The notes under the pieces are model-generated. The model had not been told where the DNA came from. It searched no databases and saw nothing but the letters and a program-made list of their open reading frames with translations. A DNA stretch of 64,000 nucleotides from Rhodanobacter sp. A1T4 (GTDB lineage Bacteria > Pseudomonadota > Gammaproteobacteria > Xanthomonadales > Rhodanobacteraceae): NCBI RefSeq assembly GCF_014207185.1, contig NZ_JACHCP010000003.1, positions 1-64,000 on the forward strand. Direction: 5' to 3'. The position numbers and the translations under genes were made by a program. Positions 24,920 to 32,998 of the stretch are shown here, piece by piece (positions within the stretch are counted from its first letter, which is position 1; each line of letters begins with the position of its first letter).

Positions 24920-25099
24920 GAGCGCAGCCGCGGCGGGAGAACAGTTCGTCCATGATGCCCGCAGATCTAGATGAAACCCACCATGCAGACCGACTTGTCG
25001 TCGCCATTACTGACACCGCCTGTCAGCAATGGATGGCACGACTCGCGGGATGATGCATGGTCCGCAGCCACTCCGATGGGCGTTTGATGCTCGATGAAC

Positions 25100-25190
25100 T
25101 CAGCCTTGTGCGAGGAGCGAAAGGAAATTCGGTTGCCCATTGGACGCACCGAGTCCGCCGTCAATCGGCAGAATCGCTCCATAAACGCGG
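25100..25190 (-). pseudogene. C-terminal remnant of an SDR oxidoreductase
   Basis: On the minus strand the frame reads SSRVYGAILPIDGGLGASNG and ends ten residues after. This is the characteristic end of classical SDRs (hydrophobic-x-G-x-x-L-x-x-DGG). The rest of the gene is absent. The surrounding 24920-25288 interval holds no intact gene. It marks a deletion. Confidence 0.55.
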
Positions 25191-25288
25191 CTGGATTTCA
25201 CCGTTTTCTCTTGTATCGAATAGCAAACAAGCTGACCGAATTTGGTTACATTAGCGGGGCTTTGGGTGGCTAGGGCAGGGGAAGGTTT

Positions 25289-26068
25289 ATGCGAATGACG
25301 ATAATCACCGGCATTTTGCTGCTGGTGGTTCTGATGGGTGGATGCAGCCAGACAGACATGATGAAGACGCTGGCGCCTTCGGTTGATCAACAGGTGGCTA
25401 CTCGCTATATCGATTTGTTGCGGCATCACCAGTTCGATCAGATCGAGACAGATCTCGATTCCTCCTTACAGACGCCGGATATCCATGCTGCGCTGGTTCG
25501 CCTGGCGGCGGCGTTTCCTGCGCAGGATCCCGTTTCGGTGAAGTTGGTCGGGGCAAATACGTTTCACAGCCCAAGCGTCGATAAGAAGAACATCTCATTC
25601 GAGTATCAGTTTCCAGATCGCTGGCTGCTGGTCAGCGTAGCGACTCAGGGATCCGGTGGCATAAGGAAGATCTACGGTCTGCATGTCAAGGTACTCTCCG
25701 ATTCTCTCGAAAACATTAATCGGTTCACGCTGAGCGGCAAGGGTGTATCGCAATACGCCGCGCTGGCGCTGGGCACTATTGCGTTGATCTTTACTCTTTA
25801 CGCCCTTGTGGTTTGTATACGAACTCGTATCGCCAAGCGGAAATGGCTGTGGATCATTTTCATCCTGGTTGGCTTTGGCAAATTGTCGGTGAACTGGACG
25901 ACTGGACAGTGGGGTTTCATGCCTGCGTCGATTCAATTGTTCAGTTCGTCTGCCGCTGCCCAGTTATATGGCCCGTGGATTGTCGCCGTTTCCTTTCCGC
26001 TTGGGGCGCTATGGTTTCTGCTGCGCAGGAAACATCTAATAGCTAGCGCGGTTGGGGACGTGAACTAA
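25289..26068 (+). CDS. Hypothetical lipoprotein with C-terminal membrane helices
   Basis: A 259-residue protein. The N terminus has a lipoprotein signal with a lipobox ending LMGGC (Cys19). A periplasmic domain (about 30-150) resembles small DUF3887-like folds only in length. Then three hydrophobic helices follow (about 155-178, 187-205 and 228-247) with a positively charged loop IRTRIAKRK between the first two. A lipid anchor plus inner-membrane helices is unusual. GGGGAAGG-like sequence precedes the start. I recognise no family. Confidence 0.65.
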   Translation: MRMTIITGILLLVVLMGGCSQTDMMKTLAPSVDQQVATRYIDLLRHHQFDQIETDLDSSLQTPDIHAALVRLAAAFPAQDPVSVKLVGANTFHSPSVDKKNISFEYQFPDRWLLVSVATQGSGGIRKIYGLHVKVLSDSLENINRFTLSGKGVSQYAALALGTIALIFTLYALVVCIRTRIAKRKWLWIIFILVGFGKLSVNWTTGQWGFMPASIQLFSSSAAAQLYGPWIVAVSFPLGALWFLLRRKHLIASAVGDVN

Positions 26069-26090
26069 AGAGTCTTTCTTCATTCAATGC

Positions 26091-26768
26091 TCAGGTGAGA
26101 ACCGACACGGCGTCCACGATGAAGTGCGCAATGATGTTCACCCACAGATTCCGTCGCCACAGGTACAGCAGGGAAAACGCCAGGCCACCGACGGCGACGA
26201 ACAGTTCGTGACTCCAACCCCAGCTGCTTACGTGGGCGGCGGTGAAGATGGCGCAGGAAACCACCACGGCGACGGTTCGGCTTCCCGATAATTCTTCGAT
26301 GCGCTCCATGGCGTAGCCTCGGAACAGGACTTCCTCGGCGACGGCGGCACGTACGGTCGAGATGAGTCGCCACCAGAACGGTGTAGCCATCAATGCGTTG
26401 GCGTTGGTTGTGGACGTCATCGAGTCATTCAGATGAAGCGCGGGCAATACAACGAAATACATTGCCCCAAGAATGGCCGTGATAAGCAGGCCAGCACATA
26501 CACCCAGGGCGATGTTCCCGATGCCTGGCATTCGAAACCCGATCGACGACAGAGGCCGTCGTTCTATCTTGCGGGTATACAACAGGATTGCGGCGACATA
26601 GATCCACCAGATGGCTTCATTGCCGATCAGGTGACGAATGCCCGCGAATTCATGATCCCAGTCACCGATGGGAAGGCTGGCAACGCCCAGCGCGAGCGTG
26701 AGCCCGACAAGTGTCACCAACCATTTACGCCTGCGGGTGGGTTCGAGTTCAGTGGCCAACGTGTGCAT
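26091..26768 (-). CDS. CPBP family intramembrane metalloprotease
   Basis: A 225-residue membrane protein with about six or seven helices. It has the CAAX-protease/bacteriocin-processing (Abi) motifs in order: EEVLFRGY (catalytic Glu pair), then HVSSWGW and NIIAHFIVD with the metal or catalytic histidines. Such enzymes are intramembrane glutamic endopeptidases, often linked to bacteriocin self-immunity or prenyl-protein processing. I chose the ATG at 26768 (AGGCGG upstream); the ATG at 26801 begins five bases after the TetR stop and is an alternative. It forms an operon with the TetR regulator. Confidence 0.8.
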   Translation of the reverse strand: MHTLATELEPTRRRKWLVTLVGLTLALGVASLPIGDWDHEFAGIRHLIGNEAIWWIYVAAILLYTRKIERRPLSSIGFRMPGIGNIALGVCAGLLITAILGAMYFVVLPALHLNDSMTSTTNANALMATPFWWRLISTVRAAVAEEVLFRGYAMERIEELSGSRTVAVVVSCAIFTAAHVSSWGWSHELFVAVGGLAFSLLYLWRRNLWVNIIAHFIVDAVSVLT

Positions 26769-26805
26769 GGATCCGCCTGTGGATGTATGGATGCTCTGCA
26801 TGCCT

Positions 26806-27375
26806 TCATGCTTTCGATTGACTCGCAAGCGCTTCGGTACCCATCTGGATGAAGCAATCAAGGGCTTGCGTGGTGCGTTTGCGATCGCCGCTGCTCATGA
26901 GTTCGATAAACAAGCCATCGAACACGGCTGCACATAGTGTTGCCATGGCAGGGGTGCGCAACGAGGGAGACAGCGCAGCCAGCGCAAGATCAAGCCAGCT
27001 GTCGGTGTTGCGCCCGAGGTACTGCGCGTAGGTATCCGGATTTTGAATGGCGAGGATCTGCAGTTCGTACAGCAGTTTCAGATACAGATAGTTTTCGTCG
27101 GCGATGGCCCAGTTCCAAAGCAGCTTCAGTGGTGGTTTCGAAGGCCTGCCTGCCGATGGTTTGTCCAGCAACTGGACGAAGGACTGCTGCACATGCGCCT
27201 GCATCGCCTCCAGTACCTCGGTGAGCAAGCCTTCCTTCGACCCGAAGTGGTAAATCAGCAAGCGGGCGCTGGTTCCTGTTCCCGCTGCGAGCGGGCGTAA
27301 TGAGAGATCGGCCAAGCCGTTTTCAAGCAGGTAGGCGATAAGCGATTCGATGAGTTCGTTTTTTCGATTTTGCAT
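26806..27375 (-). CDS. TetR family transcriptional regulator
   Basis: A 189-residue regulator with an N-terminal TetR helix-turn-helix (residues ~8-50, including the recognition-helix region GTSARLLIYHFGSKEGLL) and a helical ligand-binding domain. A perfect 36-bp palindrome overlaps its start codon, so it almost certainly represses itself and the downstream CPBP protease gene, which it precedes by about 40 bases. The ligand is unknown. Related proteins respond to small hydrophobic inducers. Confidence 0.88.
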   Translation of the reverse strand: MQNRKNELIESLIAYLLENGLADLSLRPLAAGTGTSARLLIYHFGSKEGLLTEVLEAMQAHVQQSFVQLLDKPSAGRPSKPPLKLLWNWAIADENYLYLKLLYELQILAIQNPDTYAQYLGRNTDSWLDLALAALSPSLRTPAMATLCAAVFDGLFIELMSSGDRKRTTQALDCFIQMGTEALASQSKA

Positions 27376-27408
27376 GTAACGGACGTTACATGTAACGTCC
27401 GTTACATG
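27373..27408. promoter_or_regulatory. Perfect 36-bp palindromic TetR operator
   Basis: The sequence is fully self-complementary over 36 bases. It consists of GTAACGGACGTTAC and its reverse complement GTAACGTCCGTTAC, flanked and joined by CAT/ATG. Each half is itself a dyad GTAAC-N4-GTTAC, so two TetR dimers could bind side by side. The outermost CAT is the start codon of the TetR gene. Confidence 0.8.
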
Positions 27409-27590
27409 TCAAGGATGTCGCCTACATCCGGAAGCTTGTGATCGAATCAGCATTTCGTTCGCCGCGCCCCCATTTTTTCGGCATCGCATGCAGGGTGCAG
27501 GTGCTGGCTGCGCCATCTGCTTCTATCGTGAGATAGTGGTTCTGATCGATCAGCAGGCACGTGTCTGCTTCGCTACTGGGGAGTCCACCT

Positions 27591-29087
27591 GTGTCTAAGA
27601 GAGTCATCCGCTTCGTGTCTGCCTTGCCACCGATCATCACTTGCCGGCACACCCTGCTAGTCGCAGTGCTGGCGGGGTTCTGCGCCGCTACATCCGCCGT
27701 GGCGCAGACGCCGCCGCTGTCTGCGCAGACGCAGCAGTTTGTGAAATATGCGCAACCGCTGCTGGCGATCACTCATATACGGGTCATCGACGGCACAGGA
27801 ACAGCCGCGAAGGAAAATCAGACAGTGCTGCTGCGTGACGGACTGATCGCGGCGGTCGGCAAGCACGTGAAGCTGCCGAAGAATGCGACGGTGATCGACG
27901 GTAGTGGACAGACGCTGATTCCGGGGCTGGTCGGCATGCATGACCACATGTTTTATCCGGCGCCGAAGGTGAACCCGGAAGCGAAGGAGGCGATCTATCC
28001 CGAACAGGCATCGAGCTTTCCCAAGCTGTATCTGGCCGGTGGTGTCACCACTATCCGCACCACCGGCAGTACCGAACCGTATACCGACCTGGAGCTGAAA
28101 AAGGCCATCGATGCCGGCAAGATTCCTGGCCCGAAGATGCATACCACTGGACCTTACCTGGAAGGCAAGGGCAGTTTTACCCCGCAGATGCATGAGCTGG
28201 TGGACGCGGCAGATGCGACCGCCACGGTCAATTACTGGATCGGTGAGGGTGCGACTTCGTTCAAGGCCTATATGCACATCACACGCGCCGAACTGTCGGC
28301 GGCGATTGCCGCGGCACATGCGCAGCACATCAAGGTGACCGGGCATCTATGCACGATCGGCTTTACCGAAGCGGCCGACCTGGGCATCGACGATCTGGAA
28401 CACGGGCTGCCAGTGGATACCGAGTTCACCGCAGGCAAGCAGTCGGACGTCTGCCCGGACACCAAGCTTGCGGTAGCGAATCTCGCCACGATAAGCGTGG
28501 ATGATCCACGCATTCAACAGTTGATCAGGCATCTGGTGGCGAAGCACGTGGCGGTCACCTCGACACTGCCGGTGTTCGAGACGTTCGTGCCCGGGCGCGC
28601 ACCGGTCGACGCGCGCGTACTCGATGCGATGCTGCCGGAGACGCGTGTCGAATACCTCAAGGGGCGTGACAAGATTGCCGGCATCAAGGACTCGCCGTGG
28701 GTGAAGGTGTTCAAGTTGGAAGAGGATTTCGAGCACGCCTTTGTGCAGCAGGGCGGAACCCTGCTGGCCGGGCTCGACCCCACCGGCTTTGGCGGCGTCA
28801 TCGCCGGTTACGGCGACCAGCACGAAGTGGAGCTACTGGTGGAAGCCGGCTTCACTCCGCTGCAGGCGATCCAGATTGCCACCCTCAACGGTGCGCGCTT
28901 CATGGGTGAGGAAAAGAACATCGGTTCCATCGACATCGGCAAGGCTGCCGACCTGGTGCTGATAGACGGCAATCCGGCAACCAACATCAAGGACATCGAA
29001 AACGTCGCGCTGGTGTTCAAGGACGGCGTGGGCTACGACCCGGCCAAACTGGTCAAGGCAGCGAATGGCACGGTGGGTCTGCGCTGA
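27591..29087 (+). CDS. Secreted amidohydrolase family protein
   Basis: A 498-residue protein starting at GTG (GGGGAG upstream), with a signal peptide (core LLVAVLAGFCAATSAVAQ). It has the amidohydrolase superfamily layout: small beta-domain with LIPGLVGMHDH (metal-binding HDH), FKAYMHI with the carboxylated-Lys candidate, GHLC and LEHGL with further His ligands, LAGLDPTGFGG with the Asp region, and a C-terminal strand NVALVFKDGVGY. Imidazolonepropionase-like or Xaa-Pro dipeptidase-like members of this group act on peptides or cyclic amides. It is exported. Not divergently regulated by an obvious partner, though TetR lies 200 bases away on the other strand. Confidence 0.82.
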   Translation: MSKRVIRFVSALPPIITCRHTLLVAVLAGFCAATSAVAQTPPLSAQTQQFVKYAQPLLAITHIRVIDGTGTAAKENQTVLLRDGLIAAVGKHVKLPKNATVIDGSGQTLIPGLVGMHDHMFYPAPKVNPEAKEAIYPEQASSFPKLYLAGGVTTIRTTGSTEPYTDLELKKAIDAGKIPGPKMHTTGPYLEGKGSFTPQMHELVDAADATATVNYWIGEGATSFKAYMHITRAELSAAIAAAHAQHIKVTGHLCTIGFTEAADLGIDDLEHGLPVDTEFTAGKQSDVCPDTKLAVANLATISVDDPRIQQLIRHLVAKHVAVTSTLPVFETFVPGRAPVDARVLDAMLPETRVEYLKGRDKIAGIKDSPWVKVFKLEEDFEHAFVQQGGTLLAGLDPTGFGGVIAGYGDQHEVELLVEAGFTPLQAIQIATLNGARFMGEEKNIGSIDIGKAADLVLIDGNPATNIKDIENVALVFKDGVGYDPAKLVKAANGTVGLR

Positions 29088-29339
29088 TCGATAAAGTGAG
29101 TGCAGACGTTTCCCACCAAATAAACGCCTCCGACCAATCCAGCGGGCGGCTAGTTGACTTAGAGGAACCACATCCGAAACAAGCAGCGACAACCGGCGCG
29201 GTCCGCCGAATACCGATCGGATGGCCGCGGCAAGTGTTGCTAGCAGTGAGCCCTTGAACCACGTCATGTTTTTCGTTCGTGGAAACGTTATCGTAGCGAC
29301 TACAACTTAATTCACCAGCATCGACAACAGGGGGGCCTC
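29088..29339. other. Intergenic region
   Basis: No gene or clear signal seen apart from the expected promoter area of the gene at 29340. Confidence 0.4.
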
Positions 29340-30311
29340 ATGTTGGAGCTGGAAATACAGACTCTCTCGGAGAAACGGGAGGGGCTGCTGATGGACATCG
29401 GTCGACTGCTCGTTGCAAACGGCTTTACCTTGCAGCGGCACCGATTGGTGCAGGATCCGCATGGCGCGTTGATGACGATGGTGGTGCGCGGGCCGTCACG
29501 CAGGAAACGCGCGCTGGAATCGGCGCTGGACGAGCACGAGCGCATTATCAGTTTCAAGATCGCGCCATTCCAGGATGGCGCGTCGACGCCGCACTTCGCG
29601 GCGTCGCGTGTGCTGCCGCGTCCGTCCGGCGTGGCGGCATCGACGCCGTCACCGGCCATCGATGCCTTGCCGGTGGTGGCAGAGGAGATCGCGGTGGAGC
29701 CGCCGAAAGCACCAGCCCCGGTAGCCATCGTTTCCGTCGAGCCGCTGACGCCGCCGCAGCCGGTTCCGGAGCCCGAGCCGGAGTTCGTCTTCATTGTTCC
29801 GCGTGCGCCCGCGCCGGCCCCTGCTCCGGTGGCGGTGATGGAGCCGTTTGTCGAGCTGATTCCGGAGGGGCCGGACATGGAGGCAGTAGATACGATGCTG
29901 CCGAAACTGAAAAACGACTATCCGCTGATTTTTCCGCGACTGCTGAAGCTGGATGCCGCGGTGAGCGCGGTTGCGCGTGAGGCGTCGCTCATGCTGGCGG
30001 GGCAACGCCTTGGCGCCTGGGTCTCGGAATGCGATCCGACATCGCGCGAGCCATTCGCACTGCAGGAAGCGATCGAGCGCGTTGCGATACCGGCCCTTGC
30101 CGCACTGGTGGATGTCGGACAACGATACGACCAGCTGCATATTCGCCACAGCCCGCTGTGCAGCGAGGACGGCCACTCCGGTTGCGCGTTCTTCAACGGT
30201 TACCTGCAAGGGTTGCTCGGTCCCGCAACCGGGTCGGACAGCCTGTCGATCTTCGCCGTCTGCTGCCGTAGCTACGGTGCCGACGCCTGCGTACTGGCGA
30301 TTTCGGAATGA
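29340..30311 (+). CDS. Protein with V4R-like C-terminal domain and proline-rich linker
   Basis: A 323-residue cytoplasmic protein in three parts. Residues 1-80 form a small alpha/beta domain that may be ACT-like. Residues 95-180 are a Pro/Ala/Glu-rich flexible linker. Residues 195-323 resemble the 4-vinyl reductase (V4R) domain, with HSPLCSEDGHSGCAFFNGYL followed by AVCCRSYGADACVLAI, the Cys-rich signature used for ligand or metal binding. V4R domains sense small hydrophobic ligands or take part in tetrapyrrole metabolism. GGGGGG precedes the ATG. The combination is unusual; no partner gene is obvious except the membrane protein downstream. Confidence 0.6.
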   Translation: MLELEIQTLSEKREGLLMDIGRLLVANGFTLQRHRLVQDPHGALMTMVVRGPSRRKRALESALDEHERIISFKIAPFQDGASTPHFAASRVLPRPSGVAASTPSPAIDALPVVAEEIAVEPPKAPAPVAIVSVEPLTPPQPVPEPEPEFVFIVPRAPAPAPAPVAVMEPFVELIPEGPDMEAVDTMLPKLKNDYPLIFPRLLKLDAAVSAVAREASLMLAGQRLGAWVSECDPTSREPFALQEAIERVAIPALAALVDVGQRYDQLHIRHSPLCSEDGHSGCAFFNGYLQGLLGPATGSDSLSIFAVCCRSYGADACVLAISE

Positions 30312-30433
30312 GCGGCATGTGATCGGCGATGTCTAGTGGCTATGGGCGTCGTTGCTGAGCGCCATCGCTTGCCGCCCAATGATGTGGTTTGATCACGCGA
30401 ATCTTTCCACCTTGCCACAACCTGCAGGCCACC

Positions 30434-31216
30434 ATGTCCCAGCCCGTTATCGAGCCCTGGCTGTATTCCGCCGCCCTCTTGCTGGGTTTGCTGATTTTCG
30501 TGAAGCTGGGCTTTGTGCTTGGCAAACGTTATGGCGTCAAGGGTGATGCCAACGCGCTGAGCGGGGCGGTGTTCGGTTTGCTGGGCCTGTTGCTCGCGTT
30601 TTCGTTTTCCGGCGCGGCAGGCCGGTTCGAGCATCGACGCGAGTTGATAACGCAGGAGGCCAACGCCATCGGCACGGCTTATTTGCGCATCGACTTGCTG
30701 CCGGTGGCGCAGCAGCCAGCGCTGCGCGAAGCGATGCGCCGGTACGTGCAACTGAGGCTGAATACTTACCAGGTTACGCCGGATTCCACCGCTGCCGCCA
30801 AGGCTTGGGCTGACAGCGTGACCTCGCAGCAGCAGATCTGGACGCAGGCCACCACCGCGGCGCAGAACTCGGGTAGCAACGCTACGCTAAGTCTGGTGGC
30901 TTCGGCGCTCAACGACATGTTCGATATCACTACGACACGGCTGGCGGCCACACGCGACCATCCACCAGCGGTGATCGACCTGATGCTTTTTCTGCTGGCG
31001 CTGATGTCGGCCTTGTTGGCTGGTTATGGCATGGCGGACGGTGAGCGGGTGCCCTGGCTGCAGGTGATGGTGTTTGCGGTGGCGCTGACGGTGACCGTAT
31101 TCGTGATCCGCGATCTCGAGTATCCGCGTATGGGATTGATCCGGGTGGATGCTGCCGACCAGCTGTTGATCGAGACCTTGCAGGGTATGACGCCTACATC
31201 GGCGCATTCGCCATAA
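30434..31216 (+). CDS. DUF4239 (bestrophin-like) membrane protein
   Basis: A 260-residue protein with four hydrophobic helices: two near the N terminus (about 8-28 and 48-65) and two near the C terminus (about 183-202 and 212-232). Between them lies a helical cytoplasmic or periplasmic region with FEHRRELITQEANAIGTAYL, the hallmark of DUF4239/bestrophin-like proteins. The family's function is not established; an ion-channel role is suggested by remote similarity. An ATG 15 codons upstream is possible but lacks a ribosome binding site. Confidence 0.75.
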   Translation: MSQPVIEPWLYSAALLLGLLIFVKLGFVLGKRYGVKGDANALSGAVFGLLGLLLAFSFSGAAGRFEHRRELITQEANAIGTAYLRIDLLPVAQQPALREAMRRYVQLRLNTYQVTPDSTAAAKAWADSVTSQQQIWTQATTAAQNSGSNATLSLVASALNDMFDITTTRLAATRDHPPAVIDLMLFLLALMSALLAGYGMADGERVPWLQVMVFAVALTVTVFVIRDLEYPRMGLIRVDAADQLLIETLQGMTPTSAHSP

Positions 31217-31429
31217 GCCAGCTTCTAAAAGCTAGCGATTGCTGGAAATCTCAGAGGGGTAACGGATTGCCCACTATTGCAGCCAATACAGATTCGAATC
31301 ACGGGCCTGCTGCCAGATGTATGACCTTGTGGGAATGGCTCAGTGGCGCGGGCTAGGGCTGTTGATGCCGCCACAGGTGCCGCGAAGTTGCTGGAATGAA
31401 GCAGCAGGTGTGCGGTTCGTCACGTCACG

Positions 31430-31735
31430 TCACGACGCCAGCTCAGGGACCGTTTCGATCAGCCGCTTCACGAAGATCGAGAAGGTATCTGCACGGTCCT
31501 TGGATGCCGAGACGACGAGAACCTTATGTTGTGGGTCTTTCCAGGGGAGCTAGCAGGCATATGCTGCTGTGAGCGAGGACTTGCCGATACCTCGTCGATA
31601 ACCCTGCGCCGCGGGCCGTGCTGCAGATACGACGAGATGTCGTACTGGACTGGTGTGGGGGCAGGGAGGTTAAGGTGCTTCCAAATGTGGAAGACGAAGT
31701 TACGGAAGTCGAGGAAGGGATGCTTCTTATCGACT
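31430..31735 (-). pseudogene. N-terminal remnant of T7-like phage terminase large subunit
   Basis: Read on the minus strand, 31735-31607 encodes KHPFLDFRNFVFHIWKHLNL and then PAPTPVQYDISSYLQHGPRR. After a one-base shift in frame, 31603-31430 encodes RRGIGKSSLTAAYAC, an in-frame stop, then KVLVVSASKDRADTFSIFVK RLIETVPEL. This is the start of the large terminase (DNA maturase B) of T7/phiKMV-like podophages, including the RGIGKS Walker A ATPase motif. The frameshift, the internal stop, the missing start and the loss of about 80% of the gene show it is dead. A tandem GTCAC repeat lies at its truncated end. Confidence 0.75.
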
Positions 31736-31796
31736 TAAGTTTTCCAATGGGATGGCGATATGTGTTTCTAGAGAGCTAACGCAAAGGGAGAGGCAA

Positions 31797-32456
31797 ATGA
31801 GTAAAACGTCCGGCGTGAAACCACAACGCGGCGGCCCGGCAGGGACAGTTCGGCACGAAACGCCACTTGCCAACAAAAATGAGCAAGGCACGTCTTGGCG
31901 GCCAATCGTGTTGAGCGCATTGCTAACGGCTTGCATCACTTCGCTTGGTGTCTACCTCACGAGCCGATATCAATTGCGACAGTGGCACAGTGAAAAGATG
32001 TACACCGCTGAGACCGACCTGTTGTCTAGGCGCTTAGGTTTGGTCGAACGCTTCATGAAAATTTCGCGCCACCAATCTGATTTGATGTCTTTGAATGCTC
32101 TTAGGCAGCAGGATTTGAAGGAGATGCAAGAGGCCGTTAGCAACAAGGATCTAGCTAAGGTTAGGCAGCTGATGCGGCAGAGCAGCGAGGACAATCATCG
32201 TTTCGACGAACTTAACAGCGAGTACCAAGCTGTGATGGACATGGCTGTCGAGCTTTTTGGGCCTAAGACTCAGGCTGCTGTGGCTGTCGTTCTCAAGAAT
32301 CACAATCCGCAGGTTTGGGAAGCGTCTGAAAAGGAGCAGGGCAATGTTGTCGCGGCCATGACTGGCGAGGTGCTCCTGAACCTCGGTGATGTCCCCGCTG
32401 ACACCAAAGTGAGTGCATCAATAGGTCCGGACGGTAGCACTCGGACAGCTCAATGA
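31797..32456 (+). CDS. Single-pass membrane protein of unknown function inside phage remnant
   Basis: A 219-residue intact frame with a strong ribosome binding site (GGGAGAGG). Residues 40-60 form one membrane helix (IVLSALLTACITSLGVYLTS). The rest is a charged helical domain with coiled-coil character (about 75-150: RRLGLVERFMKISRHQSDLM and KEMQEAVSNKDLAKVRQLMR). It lies between the terminase small-subunit remnant (ends 32450, minus strand) and the large-subunit remnant (begins ~31735), in the opposite direction. Base composition is visibly less GC-rich than the neighbours. It behaves like a lysogenic-conversion gene; superinfection exclusion is a guess. No family recognised. Confidence 0.65.
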   Translation: MSKTSGVKPQRGGPAGTVRHETPLANKNEQGTSWRPIVLSALLTACITSLGVYLTSRYQLRQWHSEKMYTAETDLLSRRLGLVERFMKISRHQSDLMSLNALRQQDLKEMQEAVSNKDLAKVRQLMRQSSEDNHRFDELNSEYQAVMDMAVELFGPKTQAAVAVVLKNHNPQVWEASEKEQGNVVAAMTGEVLLNLGDVPADTKVSASIGPDGSTRTAQ

Positions 32457-32699
32457 ACCCCGTCAGGTTCGAAAGGGAACTCGGCGAGCTTGTTGTTTAG
32501 TCACCCTATTGGGCTGCCGTCTGTGGGCAACGCTTCGATGCCATTGTCCTTCACGAACTGCCGGGCGACATTGAGGATCGCAGCGAGGCCCTTCTCGCCC
32601 GTATCCATCTGCTCGATTGCATCGGTGAGCTTGGTGGCGATTTCGGAGTGCAGGGTTCCGAGTGCGTCTTTACTTGCTGCTAGCCGATGATTTCCGCAT
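32450..32699 (-). pseudogene. Terminase small subunit remnant, T7/phiKMV-like
   Basis: The minus strand begins ATG-CGG (32699) as MRKSSASSK, then a TAA. One base out of frame it continues DALGTLHSEIATKLTDAIEQ, MDTGEKGLAAILNVARQFVK and DNGIEALPTDGSPIG, a stop, then in the same frame LNNKLAEFPFEPDGVH to the stop at 32450. The AxLNVARQFxKDNxI segment is characteristic of small terminases of phiKMV-like podophages. One frameshift near codon 9 and one nonsense codon make it inactive. Its start overlaps by geometry the end of the ORF at 32680-32904, as in packed phage genomes. Confidence 0.65.
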
Positions 32700-32904
32700 C
32701 GGTGGTGTACCTCCTGATCTGACCCTCCATCACCATCTGGAAGTTCTTGAGAGCTTCAAAGGTCTCAAGGTTGAAGATGATGTTTCGGGGTAGGAAGTCA
32801 GGCTTGATTCGGATGTTGACTGGCAGCATCAGCTCCTCCTCGCTGTAGGGAGCATCGAAGGGGGTATTGTTAGAGAACTGCTTAGTGCTCACTCGTGGCT
32901 CCAT
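32680..32904 (-). CDS. Small phage-derived ORF upstream of terminase remnant
   Basis: A 74-residue ORF ending DAEIIG, whose stop lies 15 bases inside the neighbouring terminase start region (4-20 base overlap typical of phage gene packing). Sequence MLPVNIRIKPDFLPRNIIFN LETFEALKNFQMVMEGQIRR looks protein-like and soluble, with no known motif. A weak ribosome binding site and a hairpin just upstream are visible. It is probably a surviving late-region gene of the decayed podophage. Whether it is expressed is doubtful. Confidence 0.5.
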   Translation of the reverse strand: MEPRVSTKQFSNNTPFDAPYSEEELMLPVNIRIKPDFLPRNIIFNLETFEALKNFQMVMEGQIRRYTTDAEIIG

Positions 32905-32909
32905 AAAGA

Positions 32910-32927
32910 AGCCCCGGCACCGAGGCT
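32910..32927 (-). terminator. Rho-independent terminator (minus strand) in phage remnant
   Basis: On the minus strand AGCCTCG and CGGGGCT pair (one T-G wobble) around a four-base loop and are followed by TCTTTAT. It sits directly before the small phage ORF and would end transcription coming from the upstream late genes. Confidence 0.45.
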
Positions 32928-32981
32928 GAAGTTGAGGGGTTGAGGCGGGACACGAGAGACCCAGTAGTTCACCTAAAGAGT

Positions 32982-32998
32982 CTTTAGGTTCTCTCTCT
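32982..32998. repeat. Inverted repeat CCTAAAGA/TCTTTAGG in phage remnant
   Basis: CCTAAAGA-G-TCTTTAGG is a near-perfect 17-base palindrome (an ACCTAAAGA/TCTTTAGGT arm if one more base is counted each side). No gene lies between about 32930 and 33182. It may be a phage regulatory hairpin or packaging-related site; I cannot tell. Confidence 0.4.

Noticed and set aside
31290..31300. TTCGAATC resembling a tRNA T-loop, possible phage attachment site
   Set aside because: The flanking bases do not pair into a T-stem and no tRNA body or duplicated core is found on the other side of the phage remnant.
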